DNA from: JBCBTJ01 sp964597685
Lineage (GTDB): Bacteria; Pseudomonadota; Alphaproteobacteria; Caulobacterales; Hyphomonadaceae
Length of the DNA stretch: 19,152 nt
Assembly (NCBI GenBank): GCA_964597685.1
Contig: CAZQZC010000042.1
Location: 1 to 19,152 of the forward strand
Reading direction: 5' to 3'
Below are positions 7,337 through 14,126 of this stretch, one piece after another. Each line of letters starts with the position of its first letter. The first letter of the stretch is position 1. A model generated the notes under the pieces. It was not told the DNA's origin. It saw only the letters and a list, made by a program, of their open reading frames with translations, and ran no database searches. A program made the translations under genes and the position numbers.

Positions 7337-7699
7337 GTGTCCGGCGACATTGTCCGCAAACTGATCTTCGGAATGCCCACCCGCTTCAACGCCGAACGGG
7401 CGGGCGGTCTGAACGCGACAATCCAGTTCAAGATCACGGGCGAAGCGGGCGGCGATTTCGCCATCCTCCTCAGCGATGGCGTCTGCACCGTGGAGGAGCG
7501 TTTGGACCCGTCCCCAAACCTAACGCTGAAATTGTCGGGCGAAACCTATGTCGACGTGGCCATGGGCCGGATCACCGGACCGCAAGCGTTCTTCCGACGA
7601 AAACTGAAATTCACCGGCGACATGGCGCTGGTCATGAAGATGCATGTCCTGTTCCCAAGCCTGGAGCCGGCCTTGCAAGGCGAGGGCGCTAGCGCCTGA
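7337..7699 (+). CDS. SCP2 sterol-binding-domain protein
   Basis: The 120-aa protein is a single SCP2-like lipid-binding domain. The order is diagnostic: a short helix with GMPTRFN, then GLNATIQFKITG as the first beta hairpin, a strand with DGVCTVEE, PNLTLKLSGETYVDVAMGR, and FFRRKLKFTGDMALVMKM at the C-terminal helix. Bacterial stand-alone members bind acyl chains or other hydrophobic ligands in the cytoplasm; this one's ligand is unknown. I chose GTG 7337 because AAGGGA lies 6 nt upstream and the domain begins there. A TTG at 7235 and a GTG at 7262 keep the frame open but add an Arg-rich stretch without domain character and have no clear ribosome site. The gene ends inside soxA on the other strand (11-bp tail overlap), so the two transcripts are antisense to each other at the ends. 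Confidence 0.85.
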   Translation: MSGDIVRKLIFGMPTRFNAERAGGLNATIQFKITGEAGGDFAILLSDGVCTVEERLDPSPNLTLKLSGETYVDVAMGRITGPQAFFRRKLKFTGDMALVMKMHVLFPSLEPALQGEGASA

Positions 7700-8477
7700 C
7701 CGCCGGAGCTTCGAGCGGCAAGCCGCGCGCCCTCACGGCGAGGTAAAGCTCTAACGCCAGATATGCGTCCGATCCAAGGGCTTGAGGCTCCGCCCGGACG
7801 CCGGCGTCGCAATCCTGGAAGCGTCGATGCAGGGAGCCAAGCGTCTGCCATTCCAATCTGTAAGCTGGAAAGCCGTTGCCGTGGCCCTGGCTGATTGTAT
7901 CGCCGCGCAATTTGCGGCCCCAATTGTCGTCGTGACACTGGCTGCAGGCGAGGTTGAACTGCCCTCGGCGCGTAAAAAAGTATGCGCGGCCCGCGTCCAA
8001 GAAGGGCTGCGTGCGGTCGTCGATGCGCGGCGATGTCGGCGCGCCGCGCGACAGGGACGCCACATAGGCCGTCAACGACAGCAACGCGTCGGAATCGTAA
8101 GGCAGCGCTGCAGCGTCCTGACGACGCTGACGACGCTGACGACACAGATTGATGCGGCCTTCAAGGTTCGCCAACCGTCCGGACGCCTCGTCGATCTTGG
8201 GATGCTCCGCGGCAGCGCCGGCCAGGTCGTCGGGATCGTGACATGACGCGCAGCTCGCCTCCACGCCGTCGGTCGCGGCGAACAACGCCTCGCCCCGATC
8301 CACCCAAAGAAGGCCAGGATTTGCAAAGTCATCGGTCTGCAGAGCCTGGGTTTCGGGCGTCAAGAACTCGAATCCCGACACGATTGCGGCGGGATCCAAA
8401 TCCGCTTTGACGCCGCCCGGAGCCTCCTGGCCGCACCCAGCCGAGAAGACGAGGACAAAAGCCCAGGCGCGCCGCAT
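7689..8477 (-). CDS. soxA: SoxA, diheme cytochrome c subunit of SoxXA
   Basis: SoxXA oxidatively joins thiosulfate (or a related sulfur compound) to the carrier SoxYZ in the periplasm. This 262-aa protein has both haem sites, CASCH (76-80) and CSQCH (178-182), plus the distal catalytic/ligand Cys223 in QDCDAGVRAEP, a SoxA hallmark. INLC (109-112) is also conserved. The signal segment ends AGC, so Cys15 could be lipid-modified, although the -3 residue is Ser and the lipobox is imperfect. Right after INLC the sequence is stretched to RQRRQRRQ by a 9-bp tandem DNA repeat (8119-8143); ordinary SoxA has a shorter RE/RQ segment there. The ATG shares one base with the soxZ stop (TGATG). It is the last gene of the operon and ends 11 bp inside the opposing SCP2 gene. 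Confidence 0.93.
   Translation of the reverse strand: MRRAWAFVLVFSAGCGQEAPGGVKADLDPAAIVSGFEFLTPETQALQTDDFANPGLLWVDRGEALFAATDGVEASCASCHDPDDLAGAAAEHPKIDEASGRLANLEGRINLCRQRRQRRQDAAALPYDSDALLSLTAYVASLSRGAPTSPRIDDRTQPFLDAGRAYFFTRRGQFNLACSQCHDDNWGRKLRGDTISQGHGNGFPAYRLEWQTLGSLHRRFQDCDAGVRAEPQALGSDAYLALELYLAVRARGLPLEAPAVRR
8119..8143 (+). repeat. 9-bp tandem repeat inside soxA
   Basis: TGACGACGC is present 2.8 times in a row. On the minus strand it encodes the RQRRQRRQ stretch of SoxA. Unit length is a multiple of three, so copy changes would keep the reading frame. Confidence 0.85.
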
Positions 8478-8797
8478 CAGGCGACGCTGATCTCGGCGGT
8501 GTCCGACCAGGTCTCGCCATGTTGGTCGGTCCAGCGGAACTCGAGGACCCCGCTTTCAGCGGCCACCGTGTGAAAGGTCAAAAACGGATTGGCCGAGACG
8601 CCCGGAAACAGCGTCGCTTGAAAGACGCGCACGCCATTATAGAGGCATTCAAAATCGGTGATGATGTCGCGGGGGATCGCCTCTCCCCGGGGGCCCCGTC
8701 GAAAGCCGCTTTCCATATCGTGTTGTATGAGGGCTTTGACCTCAATGACGTCGCCGATTGCGGCGGTCGTCGGCACCGACAAGCGAATGGCCGTCAT
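8477..8797 (-). CDS. soxZ: SoxZ, sulfur-carrier partner of SoxY
   Basis: SoxZ (106 aa) pairs with SoxY to form the periplasmic SoxYZ carrier on which sulfur intermediates are processed. The full family pattern is visible: GDVIEVKALIQHDMESGFRRG near the N-terminus (split here as residues 15-24 and 25-35), then IPRDIIT, FECLYNG, ANPFLTFHT, SGVLEFRWTD and GETWSDTAEI. It has no signal peptide, as expected, because it is exported with SoxY through Tat. I placed the start at ATG 8797: AGGAGG sits 6 nt upstream and itself overlaps the soxY stop. The frame stays open to 8854, but those 19 extra residues (Arg/Ser-rich) lie within soxY and are not family-like. It ends one base into the soxA ATG. Confidence 0.95.
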   Translation of the reverse strand: MTAIRLSVPTTAAIGDVIEVKALIQHDMESGFRRGPRGEAIPRDIITDFECLYNGVRVFQATLFPGVSANPFLTFHTVAAESGVLEFRWTDQHGETWSDTAEISVA

Positions 8798-8803
8798 GGG
8801 CGT

Positions 8804-8809
8804 CCTCCT
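8804..8809 (-). promoter_or_regulatory. soxZ ribosome binding site overlapping the soxY stop
   Basis: AGGAGG on the minus strand follows from the TAG stop of soxY (TAGGAGG) and lies 6 nt before the soxZ ATG. It settles the soxZ start and couples the two carrier subunits. Confidence 0.75.
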
Positions 8810-9275
8810 ACAGGATGACACACGCCGCCAGGGTGACGACGGTGTCCGCCGCACCCGACCAGAGGGAGCCGTCGCTCATCTCGGCCACGACAAGAAGGCT
8901 CTGCGTCCCGGCGAGTCGGATGCGGGTTGAGATTTTGGCGCGCCCGGCGCGGGGCCCCAATTCGAACTGGATCAGACTGGGCACTGGATTTCGCGGTGAG
9001 AACACGGCGATGCGACGCACGTGATCGGCCTCGCTCATCGGGCTCTCCACATCGATCGTGATCGGAACCGAAAAGCCATTCTCAGAGATCGGCGGGATGT
9101 CGACGCGGACCCGGCCGTCCTGGATGGGGCGCGACCCGAAAAGCTCGACGACCGCCGCTTGCATGTCCTCCGGCGCGGCAGACGCGGGGATGGGCAAGAC
9201 CGAGACGATGACGGCGCTTGAGCCCGCGCGCAGGAGGGCGCGGCGATCGATCTTCGAACGGTCAATCCTGTTCAA
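8808..9275 (-). CDS. soxY: SoxY, sulfur carrier with altered C-terminal arm
   Basis: SoxY carries the sulfur substrate on a Cys at the end of a flexible C-terminal arm. This 155-aa protein has a Tat signal (DRRALLRAG, residues 10-18, cleavage after ASA near 33) and the family core: PISENGFSVPITI (62-74), then an NPVP stretch, FELGPRAG, ISTRIRLA and EMSDGSLW. The end is odd. Canonical SoxY stops in GGCGG, but here it reads TLAACVIL: Cys152 is kept while the flanking glycines are replaced by Ala-Ala and Val-Ile-Leu. I re-read the DNA (GCG GCG TGT GTC ATC CTG TAG); no other frame gives GGCGG. The start is a TTG whose TTGA overlaps the soxX stop; the SD is weak (AAGG about 10 nt upstream), consistent with coupling. 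It is clearly SoxY by core and by the adjacent soxZ; its chemistry may differ. Confidence 0.9.
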   Translation of the reverse strand: MNRIDRSKIDRRALLRAGSSAVIVSVLPIPASAAPEDMQAAVVELFGSRPIQDGRVRVDIPPISENGFSVPITIDVESPMSEADHVRRIAVFSPRNPVPSLIQFELGPRAGRAKISTRIRLAGTQSLLVVAEMSDGSLWSGAADTVVTLAACVIL

Positions 9276-9721
9276 GGCGCGGAGCCTTTCTGCATTGCGA
9301 GGTACGAGACCAAGTCTTCAATCTGTTGTGCAGATAGGACGGGACGGCCTTGGTAGCCACCGGCCACCTGGCTTAATCCTCGAATTCGATAATAAGGCGG
9401 CATCACCGTATCGGGATTGAGCCTAGACGCGTCTGCGATTCTCAACCGGATCTGCCCACGCGAAAAGCGCGCGCCAACGTCGCTCAAATCCGGGCCGACA
9501 TCGCCTTGAAACGCCGCGTCGAGCCCAGAGACGGCATGGCAGAGCACGCAGTGTCCGGCCTCCCGGTCGGCGAACACGCGCCGGCCGCGCGCAGCGTCGC
9601 CGGCCGCATCGAGCAACGGCCTCGGGATCGCGTCGCCGATAATGTCGGACGGCCCAATCAACCCCGCCTCCTCGCCGTTGCACGCCGCCACAGCCAAAAC
9701 CGCAAGCGCCAAAGCTCGCAT
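9272..9721 (-). CDS. soxX: SoxX, monohaem cytochrome c subunit of SoxXA
   Basis: SoxX accepts electrons from SoxA and passes them to small cytochromes. The 149-aa protein has one haem site, CVLCH (58-62), and the distal Met ligand in NPDTVMPPYY (Met107). It also shows the family patterns GDVGPDLSDVGARF and ALSAQQ-like LSAQQIEDLVSYLA at the C-terminal helix. The signal segment ends in V-A-A-C, a valid lipobox with Cys14, so it is probably a lipoprotein; many SoxX are soluble. I placed the start at ATG 9721, whose last base position overlaps the upstream flavoprotein stop (TGATG). The 12-codon extension to 9757 lies inside that gene and would bury the signal peptide. Its TGA overlaps the soxY TTG. 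Confidence 0.92.
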   Translation of the reverse strand: MRALALAVLAVAACNGEEAGLIGPSDIIGDAIPRPLLDAAGDAARGRRVFADREAGHCVLCHAVSGLDAAFQGDVGPDLSDVGARFSRGQIRLRIADASRLNPDTVMPPYYRIRGLSQVAGGYQGRPVLSAQQIEDLVSYLAMQKGSAP

Positions 9722-10977
9722 CAACCGAACGCCTCTTGCGTGATCGCCCGGTACCAATCGCGCGCTTGGGCCGCTTCGGCCGCCCGATCTCCCGGCGCAG
9801 CTTCAAGCGGACTGACGCCTCCGGCGCCGGCGATCTCCGCGAAGACGCTCGCTTGGTTGGAATAGACGCCGGACACCGAAACCGCCGCGTCCGGCGAGAC
9901 AAACGAGTAGCACGTATTCGCCAGAATTGTCGGCTCCGGCGCGAGCCCCGACAGGAGACGCGCGACCTGGATCGCGCAGATCTTGCCCTGCAGATTGGCG
10001 GAGAAAGCGGATTTCGGCATGGGCGCGGCGATCGTGGCGTCGCCGATCACATGGATCGAGGGCTGTAGCGTGGATTCGAACGAGGTGGCGTCAATGGGGC
10101 ACCAACCGGTCGCGTCCGCCACGCCCGCCCGCTCAGCGATCGCGCCCGCCTTCTGCGGAGGGATGACATTCGCCACATCGGCCTGGAACGTTTCAAAGTC
10201 CGTCTCCAGCGTCATCGCCGCCGCGTCGACCCGGCTCACGCGCCCATCGTTGGACGCCGCGCGCCATTCAAGCGTCCCGCCATAGAGCTCAGCCCACGCC
10301 TGGAGAAAGAGGGGCTTCTTCGAGAAATTGTCCTTGGAATCGAGGATCAGCAGTTTTGAGCGCGGCTTTCGGGTCTTAAGGAAATGGGCGATAAGGCTCG
10401 CGCGCTCATAGGGGCCCGGCGGACACCGATAAGGGGCGGCAGGCGCAGACATGACGACGAGGCCGCCATCCTCCATCGCCATAATTTGGCGGGCCAGGAC
10501 TTCGGTCTGCGCGCCGGCCTTCCAAGCGTGGGGCATGATCTCGGCGGCGGCTTCGTCATAGCCTTGAAGCGCGCCCCACCGGATGTCGACGCCGGGCGAC
10601 ATGATGAGGCGGTCATAGGCGAGCGTCGACCCGTCTTGGAGTTGGACGAACCGCGCATCGGGCTCGACACGTTCGGCGCGGGCGCGAATGACCCGTACGC
10701 CGCTGGCGGCCAGGCCATCATACCGGAAGCGTTGAGCAGTCATCTCGGAGAGACCGCCGACAACCAGATTGCTGAAGGGACAGGCGACGTAAACGGCGTT
10801 GGGCTCAACGAGGGCCACGTCGAGGCTGGGCGCGATCTGTTTGAGCCGCCGCGCCGCGCTCGCGCCCCCGAACCCACCGCCGATCACGACGACGCGCGCT
10901 TTGGTCTGCGCCACCCCCGGCGCCGCCGCGGCCAAAGCGGCGAGCCCCGCCAATACCGATCGGCGCGCTGGACTCAT
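9721..10977 (-). CDS. fccB: FccB/SoxF-type sulfide dehydrogenase flavoprotein
   Basis: This 418-aa periplasmic flavoprotein should oxidise sulfide (or a related thiol) and pass electrons to its cytochrome partner. It has a Tat signal (ARRSVLAG, residues 4-11, cleavage after VAQ near 24), the dinucleotide motif VVIGGGFGGAS (30-40), and a second FAD block IGDATI (311-316) with PKSAFSANLQGK (321-332). Three cysteines match those of flavocytochrome c: Cys66 in YVACPFSN, expected to bind FAD covalently, and Cys185 (PYRCPPGPYERA) with Cys356 (NTCYSFV), the redox disulfide. Length fits the family. Known SoxF and FccB are close relatives, so the symbol is by type. It starts at ATG 10977, 1 nt after the stop of the cytochrome gene, with GGAAGGG about 10 nt upstream. 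The FccA-like gene directly upstream makes a flavocytochrome c likely. Confidence 0.9.
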   Translation of the reverse strand: MSPARRSVLAGLAALAAAAPGVAQTKARVVVIGGGFGGASAARRLKQIAPSLDVALVEPNAVYVACPFSNLVVGGLSEMTAQRFRYDGLAASGVRVIRARAERVEPDARFVQLQDGSTLAYDRLIMSPGVDIRWGALQGYDEAAAEIMPHAWKAGAQTEVLARQIMAMEDGGLVVMSAPAAPYRCPPGPYERASLIAHFLKTRKPRSKLLILDSKDNFSKKPLFLQAWAELYGGTLEWRAASNDGRVSRVDAAAMTLETDFETFQADVANVIPPQKAGAIAERAGVADATGWCPIDATSFESTLQPSIHVIGDATIAAPMPKSAFSANLQGKICAIQVARLLSGLAPEPTILANTCYSFVSPDAAVSVSGVYSNQASVFAEIAGAGGVSPLEAAPGDRAAEAAQARDWYRAITQEAFG

Positions 10978-10978
10978 C

Positions 10979-11320
10979 CTAGGACCCTTCCGCCCGGCCG
11001 AGATAATCGGCGATCAAGGCGATATCGGCCTCGTCATAACCGCGCGCCAGGCGATGCATGACGGTCGTGCCGCCGGCGTCGCGCTTGTATTCGGCGAACG
11101 CAGCGGCGATGGCCTCGCCCGAGGCGCCGGACAGGCTGGGGATCGCGCGGTCGGCGGCGGCGTGGCAGCCCGAACAGGCCGCCGCGAGACTGGCCCCTCG
11201 CGACAGGCGCGCGCCCATGTCGGACGCCGGCGACGACACATCCAGGGGGGCGGAGCCGCCCTCGGCGCAGGCTGCGGCCATTGCGGCGGCGAGCAAAACC
11301 GGCGCGCGCCTGGGTGTCAC
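10979..11320 (-). CDS. FccA-like cytochrome c (flavocytochrome c partner)
   Basis: This is a small class I cytochrome c of 113 aa with one haem site, CSGCH (49-53). The probable distal ligand is Met88 in TTVMHRLARGYDEADI. The segment IPSLSG ... YKRDAG ... MHRLARGY ... LIADYLG follows the cytochrome subunit of sulfide dehydrogenase (FccA). The N-terminus is a short signal peptide ending A-A-A-C (Cys18), then a Gly/Ser/Pro linker, so lipid anchoring is possible although -3 is Ala. The start is a GTG overlapping the iorB stop (GTGA), so translation is coupled. By position it could also take electrons from the IorAB enzyme upstream; sequence alone cannot tell which donor it serves. Confidence 0.8.
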   Translation of the reverse strand: MTPRRAPVLLAAAMAAACAEGGSAPLDVSSPASDMGARLSRGASLAAACSGCHAAADRAIPSLSGASGEAIAAAFAEYKRDAGGTTVMHRLARGYDEADIALIADYLGRAEGS

Positions 11321-13512
11321 GCCCGCAGGTCCTGATCCTTGATCGGCAATTGACGGATCCGTTTGCCTGTCGCGGCGAAGATCGCGTTAAGGACAGCCGG
11401 CGCTGCGACGGCGATCGTAGGCTCGCCCACGCCGCCCCAAAACCCGCCTGACGGCATCACAATCGTCTCAACCTTCGGCATGTCGGCGAGGCGCAGCGAG
11501 TTGAAGGTATCGAAATTCGTCTGCTGCACTTCGCCGTTGTCGTAAGTGATTTCGCCGTAGAGCATCGCGGACAATCCGTAGACGAACGAACCTTCGACTT
11601 GGGCTTCGATCTGCTGCGGGTTCACCGCGGTGCCGGGATCGGTCGCCGCGACGATGCGATGCATCTTCAATTGGCCGTCGTCGTCGACCGTCACCTCCGC
11701 ACAGGCGGCCACGTGCGAGCCGAAGCCATACATGACGCACAGCCCGCGCGACAGACCGTCGTCGGCGCCCCATCCCGAACGATCGGCCACAGCCTGGAGG
11801 ACTGCCGCGGTCTTCGGGCTGTCCTTCAGCATGTCCAGCCGGAATTCCAACGGATCGCGGCCGGCTGCATGGGCCATCTCATCTAGGAAGCATTCGAGGT
11901 AGATGGCGTTTTGATTGAGGTTCACACCGCGCCAGAACCCCGGACGCACGGGCGGGTTCCGCATGGCGTGGTCGATGAGAAGATTCGGGAACGTGTATTT
12001 CAGGGTCTGGTCCTCGACCCGGGGGTCGGCCCCCGACGGCAGGAGGCCCTGGAACGTGGCGAAGTCCATTCCGTCGACCAAGGCCTGCGGGACCAATGCC
12101 GCGAGGATCGACTGGCCGGAGATGCGTACATGCAGGCCGGTCAAATTGCCGTCCGCATCGAGCGCGCCGCGCACGCGTCCTTTTGTCGTGGGGTGGAAGA
12201 AGCCATGGCGCATGTCTTCTTCGCGCGACCAGAGCAGCTTTACCGGCGTGCCCGGCATTTGCTTCGCGATCGAGACCGCTTGCGCGACATAGTCCGGCGC
12301 GCCGCGCCGCCCGAACCCGCCGCCAAGATGGATCTTGTAAACCTCGCACTGCTCGATCGGCAGGCCGGCGGCCTCTGACGTTGTCGCAAGCGCGGCTTCG
12401 CCATTCTGCGTGGGGCACCAGACCTCGCACTTCTCCTCGGTCCAGAGGGCCGTGGCGTTCATCGGCTCCATCGTGGCGTGGTTCTGGAACCGCATATTGT
12501 AGGTCGCGTCCAGGGTCTGCGCGGCGTTCGCGAAAGCGGCCTCCACGTCGCCGCCGCGATTGCCGACAAACGTCTCTTCAGCGGTCAATCCGTCGTCGAG
12601 CTCGGCTTCGAACGCCTTGGTGGAGAAGTCCGATTGCGGCCCGCGCGTCCAGTCGACAGGCAGCGCCAGCACGGCCTGATTGGCCTGCCACCACGTATCC
12701 GCCACGACAGCGACGGCCGTATCGTCGACCTTCACCACCTTGCGAACACCGGGCATGCCGGCCACGGCGTCGGCGTCGAACCCGGCGAGCGCGCCGTCGA
12801 CGAAGGGGCACCCCTTGACGCTGGCGTTCAACATGCCGGGCAGAGTCAGGTCCGCCCCATAGATTTGCTTGCCCGTCAGTTTGTCGGCCGTGTCCAGGCG
12901 CTGTTTCGGCTGCCCGGCGATCGTCCAAGTCGACGGATCCTTCAGCGGGACCTCGATCGGCGGCGCGAGCGCGGCCGCCGCGGTGGCCACCTGGCCGTAG
13001 GTCGTCGTGCGGCCAGAGGGGCCGTGCGTGATGACGCTCTTCGCGGCGGAGCACTCGCCTGGCGGCACGTCCCAGTCTGCGGCCGCGGCTTCGATCAACA
13101 TCATGCGCGCCGCAGCGCCGCCCTCGCGGACATATTGGTGGCTATCGCGCACGCCCCGGCTTCCGCCGGTCGCAAAGTCGCCCCAGACACGCTCGCGCGC
13201 CAGGTTTTCACCGGGCGTTGGATACTCGGTGACGACTTTCGACCAATCGCATTCCAGCTCTTCGGCCACGAGCTGAGCGAGCCCGGTCAGCGTCCCTTGG
13301 CCCATCTCCGAGCGCGCAATGCGGATCGTCACCAGATCGTCGACGCCGATATGCACCCAGGCGTTCACTTCAGGCGGCGCAAGGTCGGCCGACGGCGCAT
13401 CAGCCTGCTCGCCCCCGCCGCAGCCGGAGAGGAGCGTTATGGTCAGGCCGGCGCCGGTTGCGCCCGCCCCAACCATGAAGCCGCGTCGCGAAAGCATCGT
13501 CGTATCGCTCAT
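11317..13512 (-). CDS. IorB-like exported molybdopterin subunit (isoquinoline 1-oxidoreductase/aldehyde dehydrogenase family)
   Basis: This is the large subunit of a periplasmic molybdenum hydroxylase, 731 aa from ATG 13512. The N-terminus is a Tat signal (SRRGFMVGAG, 8-17) whose core ends LLSGC; Cys31 in a perfect lipobox followed by GGGEQADAP makes a Tat-exported lipoprotein likely. Molybdenum-site motifs are HLGGGFGRRG (395-404), RPGFWRGV (523-530) and GVGEP with the catalytic base Glu697. The fold is the duplicated IorB type, different from the CoxL-type protein in the other operon. GGGAGAGG 3 nt upstream and the Tat signal fix the start; the 60-residue extension to 13692 lies in the upstream gene. 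The substrate may be an aldehyde or N-heterocycle; family members vary too widely to say. It is followed by the cytochrome gene (GTGA overlap). Confidence 0.92.
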   Translation of the reverse strand: MSDTTMLSRRGFMVGAGATGAGLTITLLSGCGGGEQADAPSADLAPPEVNAWVHIGVDDLVTIRIARSEMGQGTLTGLAQLVAEELECDWSKVVTEYPTPGENLARERVWGDFATGGSRGVRDSHQYVREGGAAARMMLIEAAAADWDVPPGECSAAKSVITHGPSGRTTTYGQVATAAAALAPPIEVPLKDPSTWTIAGQPKQRLDTADKLTGKQIYGADLTLPGMLNASVKGCPFVDGALAGFDADAVAGMPGVRKVVKVDDTAVAVVADTWWQANQAVLALPVDWTRGPQSDFSTKAFEAELDDGLTAEETFVGNRGGDVEAAFANAAQTLDATYNMRFQNHATMEPMNATALWTEEKCEVWCPTQNGEAALATTSEAAGLPIEQCEVYKIHLGGGFGRRGAPDYVAQAVSIAKQMPGTPVKLLWSREEDMRHGFFHPTTKGRVRGALDADGNLTGLHVRISGQSILAALVPQALVDGMDFATFQGLLPSGADPRVEDQTLKYTFPNLLIDHAMRNPPVRPGFWRGVNLNQNAIYLECFLDEMAHAAGRDPLEFRLDMLKDSPKTAAVLQAVADRSGWGADDGLSRGLCVMYGFGSHVAACAEVTVDDDGQLKMHRIVAATDPGTAVNPQQIEAQVEGSFVYGLSAMLYGEITYDNGEVQQTNFDTFNSLRLADMPKVETIVMPSGGFWGGVGEPTIAVAAPAVLNAIFAATGKRIRQLPIKDQDLRA

Positions 13513-13515
13513 TGG

Positions 13516-13523
13516 CCTCTCCC
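13516..13523 (-). promoter_or_regulatory. Ribosome binding site of the iorB-like gene
   Basis: GGGAGAGG on the minus strand lies in the 11-nt gap between the two Ior-like genes, just before the ATG at 13512. It rules out the longer upstream-start reading. Confidence 0.6.
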
Positions 13524-13979
13524 TCAGGCTTTTTTCGTCTTGGCGAGATGAACGCCCTTGCGAACGCGGGCGAGCGTGCCGCAGCGGCAGATATTCGTTA
13601 TCTGAACGCTGATATCCTCGTCCGTCGGGTCCGGATTCTCGTTCAACAGGCCTGCGACCGCCATGATCATTCCCGGCTGGCAGTAACCGCATTGGGGCAC
13701 GTCAAGCTCGGCCCACGCCTGTTGGACGGGGTGGCCGCCCTCTTCCGACAAGCCCTCGATCGTCGTCACCGCGTCGTCCGGGCCCAAAGCGCTGAGCGGG
13801 TACACGCAAGACCGCACGGATCGCCCCCCGACATGCACCGTGCACGCGCCGCACTGGGCGATGCCGCAGCCGAACTTCGTTCCGGTGAGGCCCAGCTGTT
13901 CCCGAAGCACCCAAAGGAGCGGCGTCTCGCCGTCCGCCTCGACCTCTACGCGCGCGCCATTTACAAGCAATGTCGCCAT
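13524..13979 (-). CDS. IorA-like [2Fe-2S] subunit of the exported molybdenum hydroxylase
   Basis: This 151-aa small subunit carries electrons from the molybdenum centre out to the acceptor. It has two [2Fe-2S] sites: the plant-type site FGCGIAQCGACTVHVGG with Cys38/43/46 and Cys58, and the helical site QCGYCQPGMIM with Cys97/100 plus ICRCGT with Cys131/133. ICRCGT is the IorA-like variant of the CRCTGY found in the CoxS fusion nearby. It has no signal peptide, so it should be folded with the partner subunit and carried through Tat with IorB. The ATG at 13979 has GGGAGA about 7 nt upstream. It is the first gene of the eight-gene operon. It has no fused cytochrome domain, so electrons must go to a separate acceptor such as the FccA-like protein. 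Confidence 0.93.
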   Translation of the reverse strand: MATLLVNGARVEVEADGETPLLWVLREQLGLTGTKFGCGIAQCGACTVHVGGRSVRSCVYPLSALGPDDAVTTIEGLSEEGGHPVQQAWAELDVPQCGYCQPGMIMAVAGLLNENPDPTDEDISVQITNICRCGTLARVRKGVHLAKTKKA

Positions 13980-14126
13980 AAGCCCGTCTCCCGACCTAAC
14001 CTGAATATGAGTGTCCCGCCCCGCGCCGGCCTTGGCAACAGCCCGATCGCCAAATCTTAACGCGAGCCGCCGAACGACCTGCGGATCGTCATTCCAGCCT
14101 GCTATCCCTGACGTGCTTAGGGCGTC
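13980..14126. other. Intergenic region before the IorAB-Sox operon
   Basis: These 147 bases separate the PepSY gene stop from the IorA-like start on the same strand and should hold the operon promoter unless it is read through from the PepSY gene. I see an AT-rich patch (minus-strand TCATATTCAG near 14005) but no well-spaced -35/-10 pair, and no clear terminator hairpin with a T-run. Confidence 0.35.

Noticed and set aside
8808..8831. Frameshift as the cause of the odd SoxY tail
   Set aside because: I read the other two frames: one gives WRRVSS, the other GGVCHP. Neither restores GGCGG, and the stop position fits the soxZ ribosome site, so the sequence is taken as real.
12478..13551. 357-aa open frame on the plus strand opposite the iorB-like gene
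   Set aside because: Same antisense effect; no recognisable motif, and the opposite strand carries a complete molybdopterin subunit with Tat signal.
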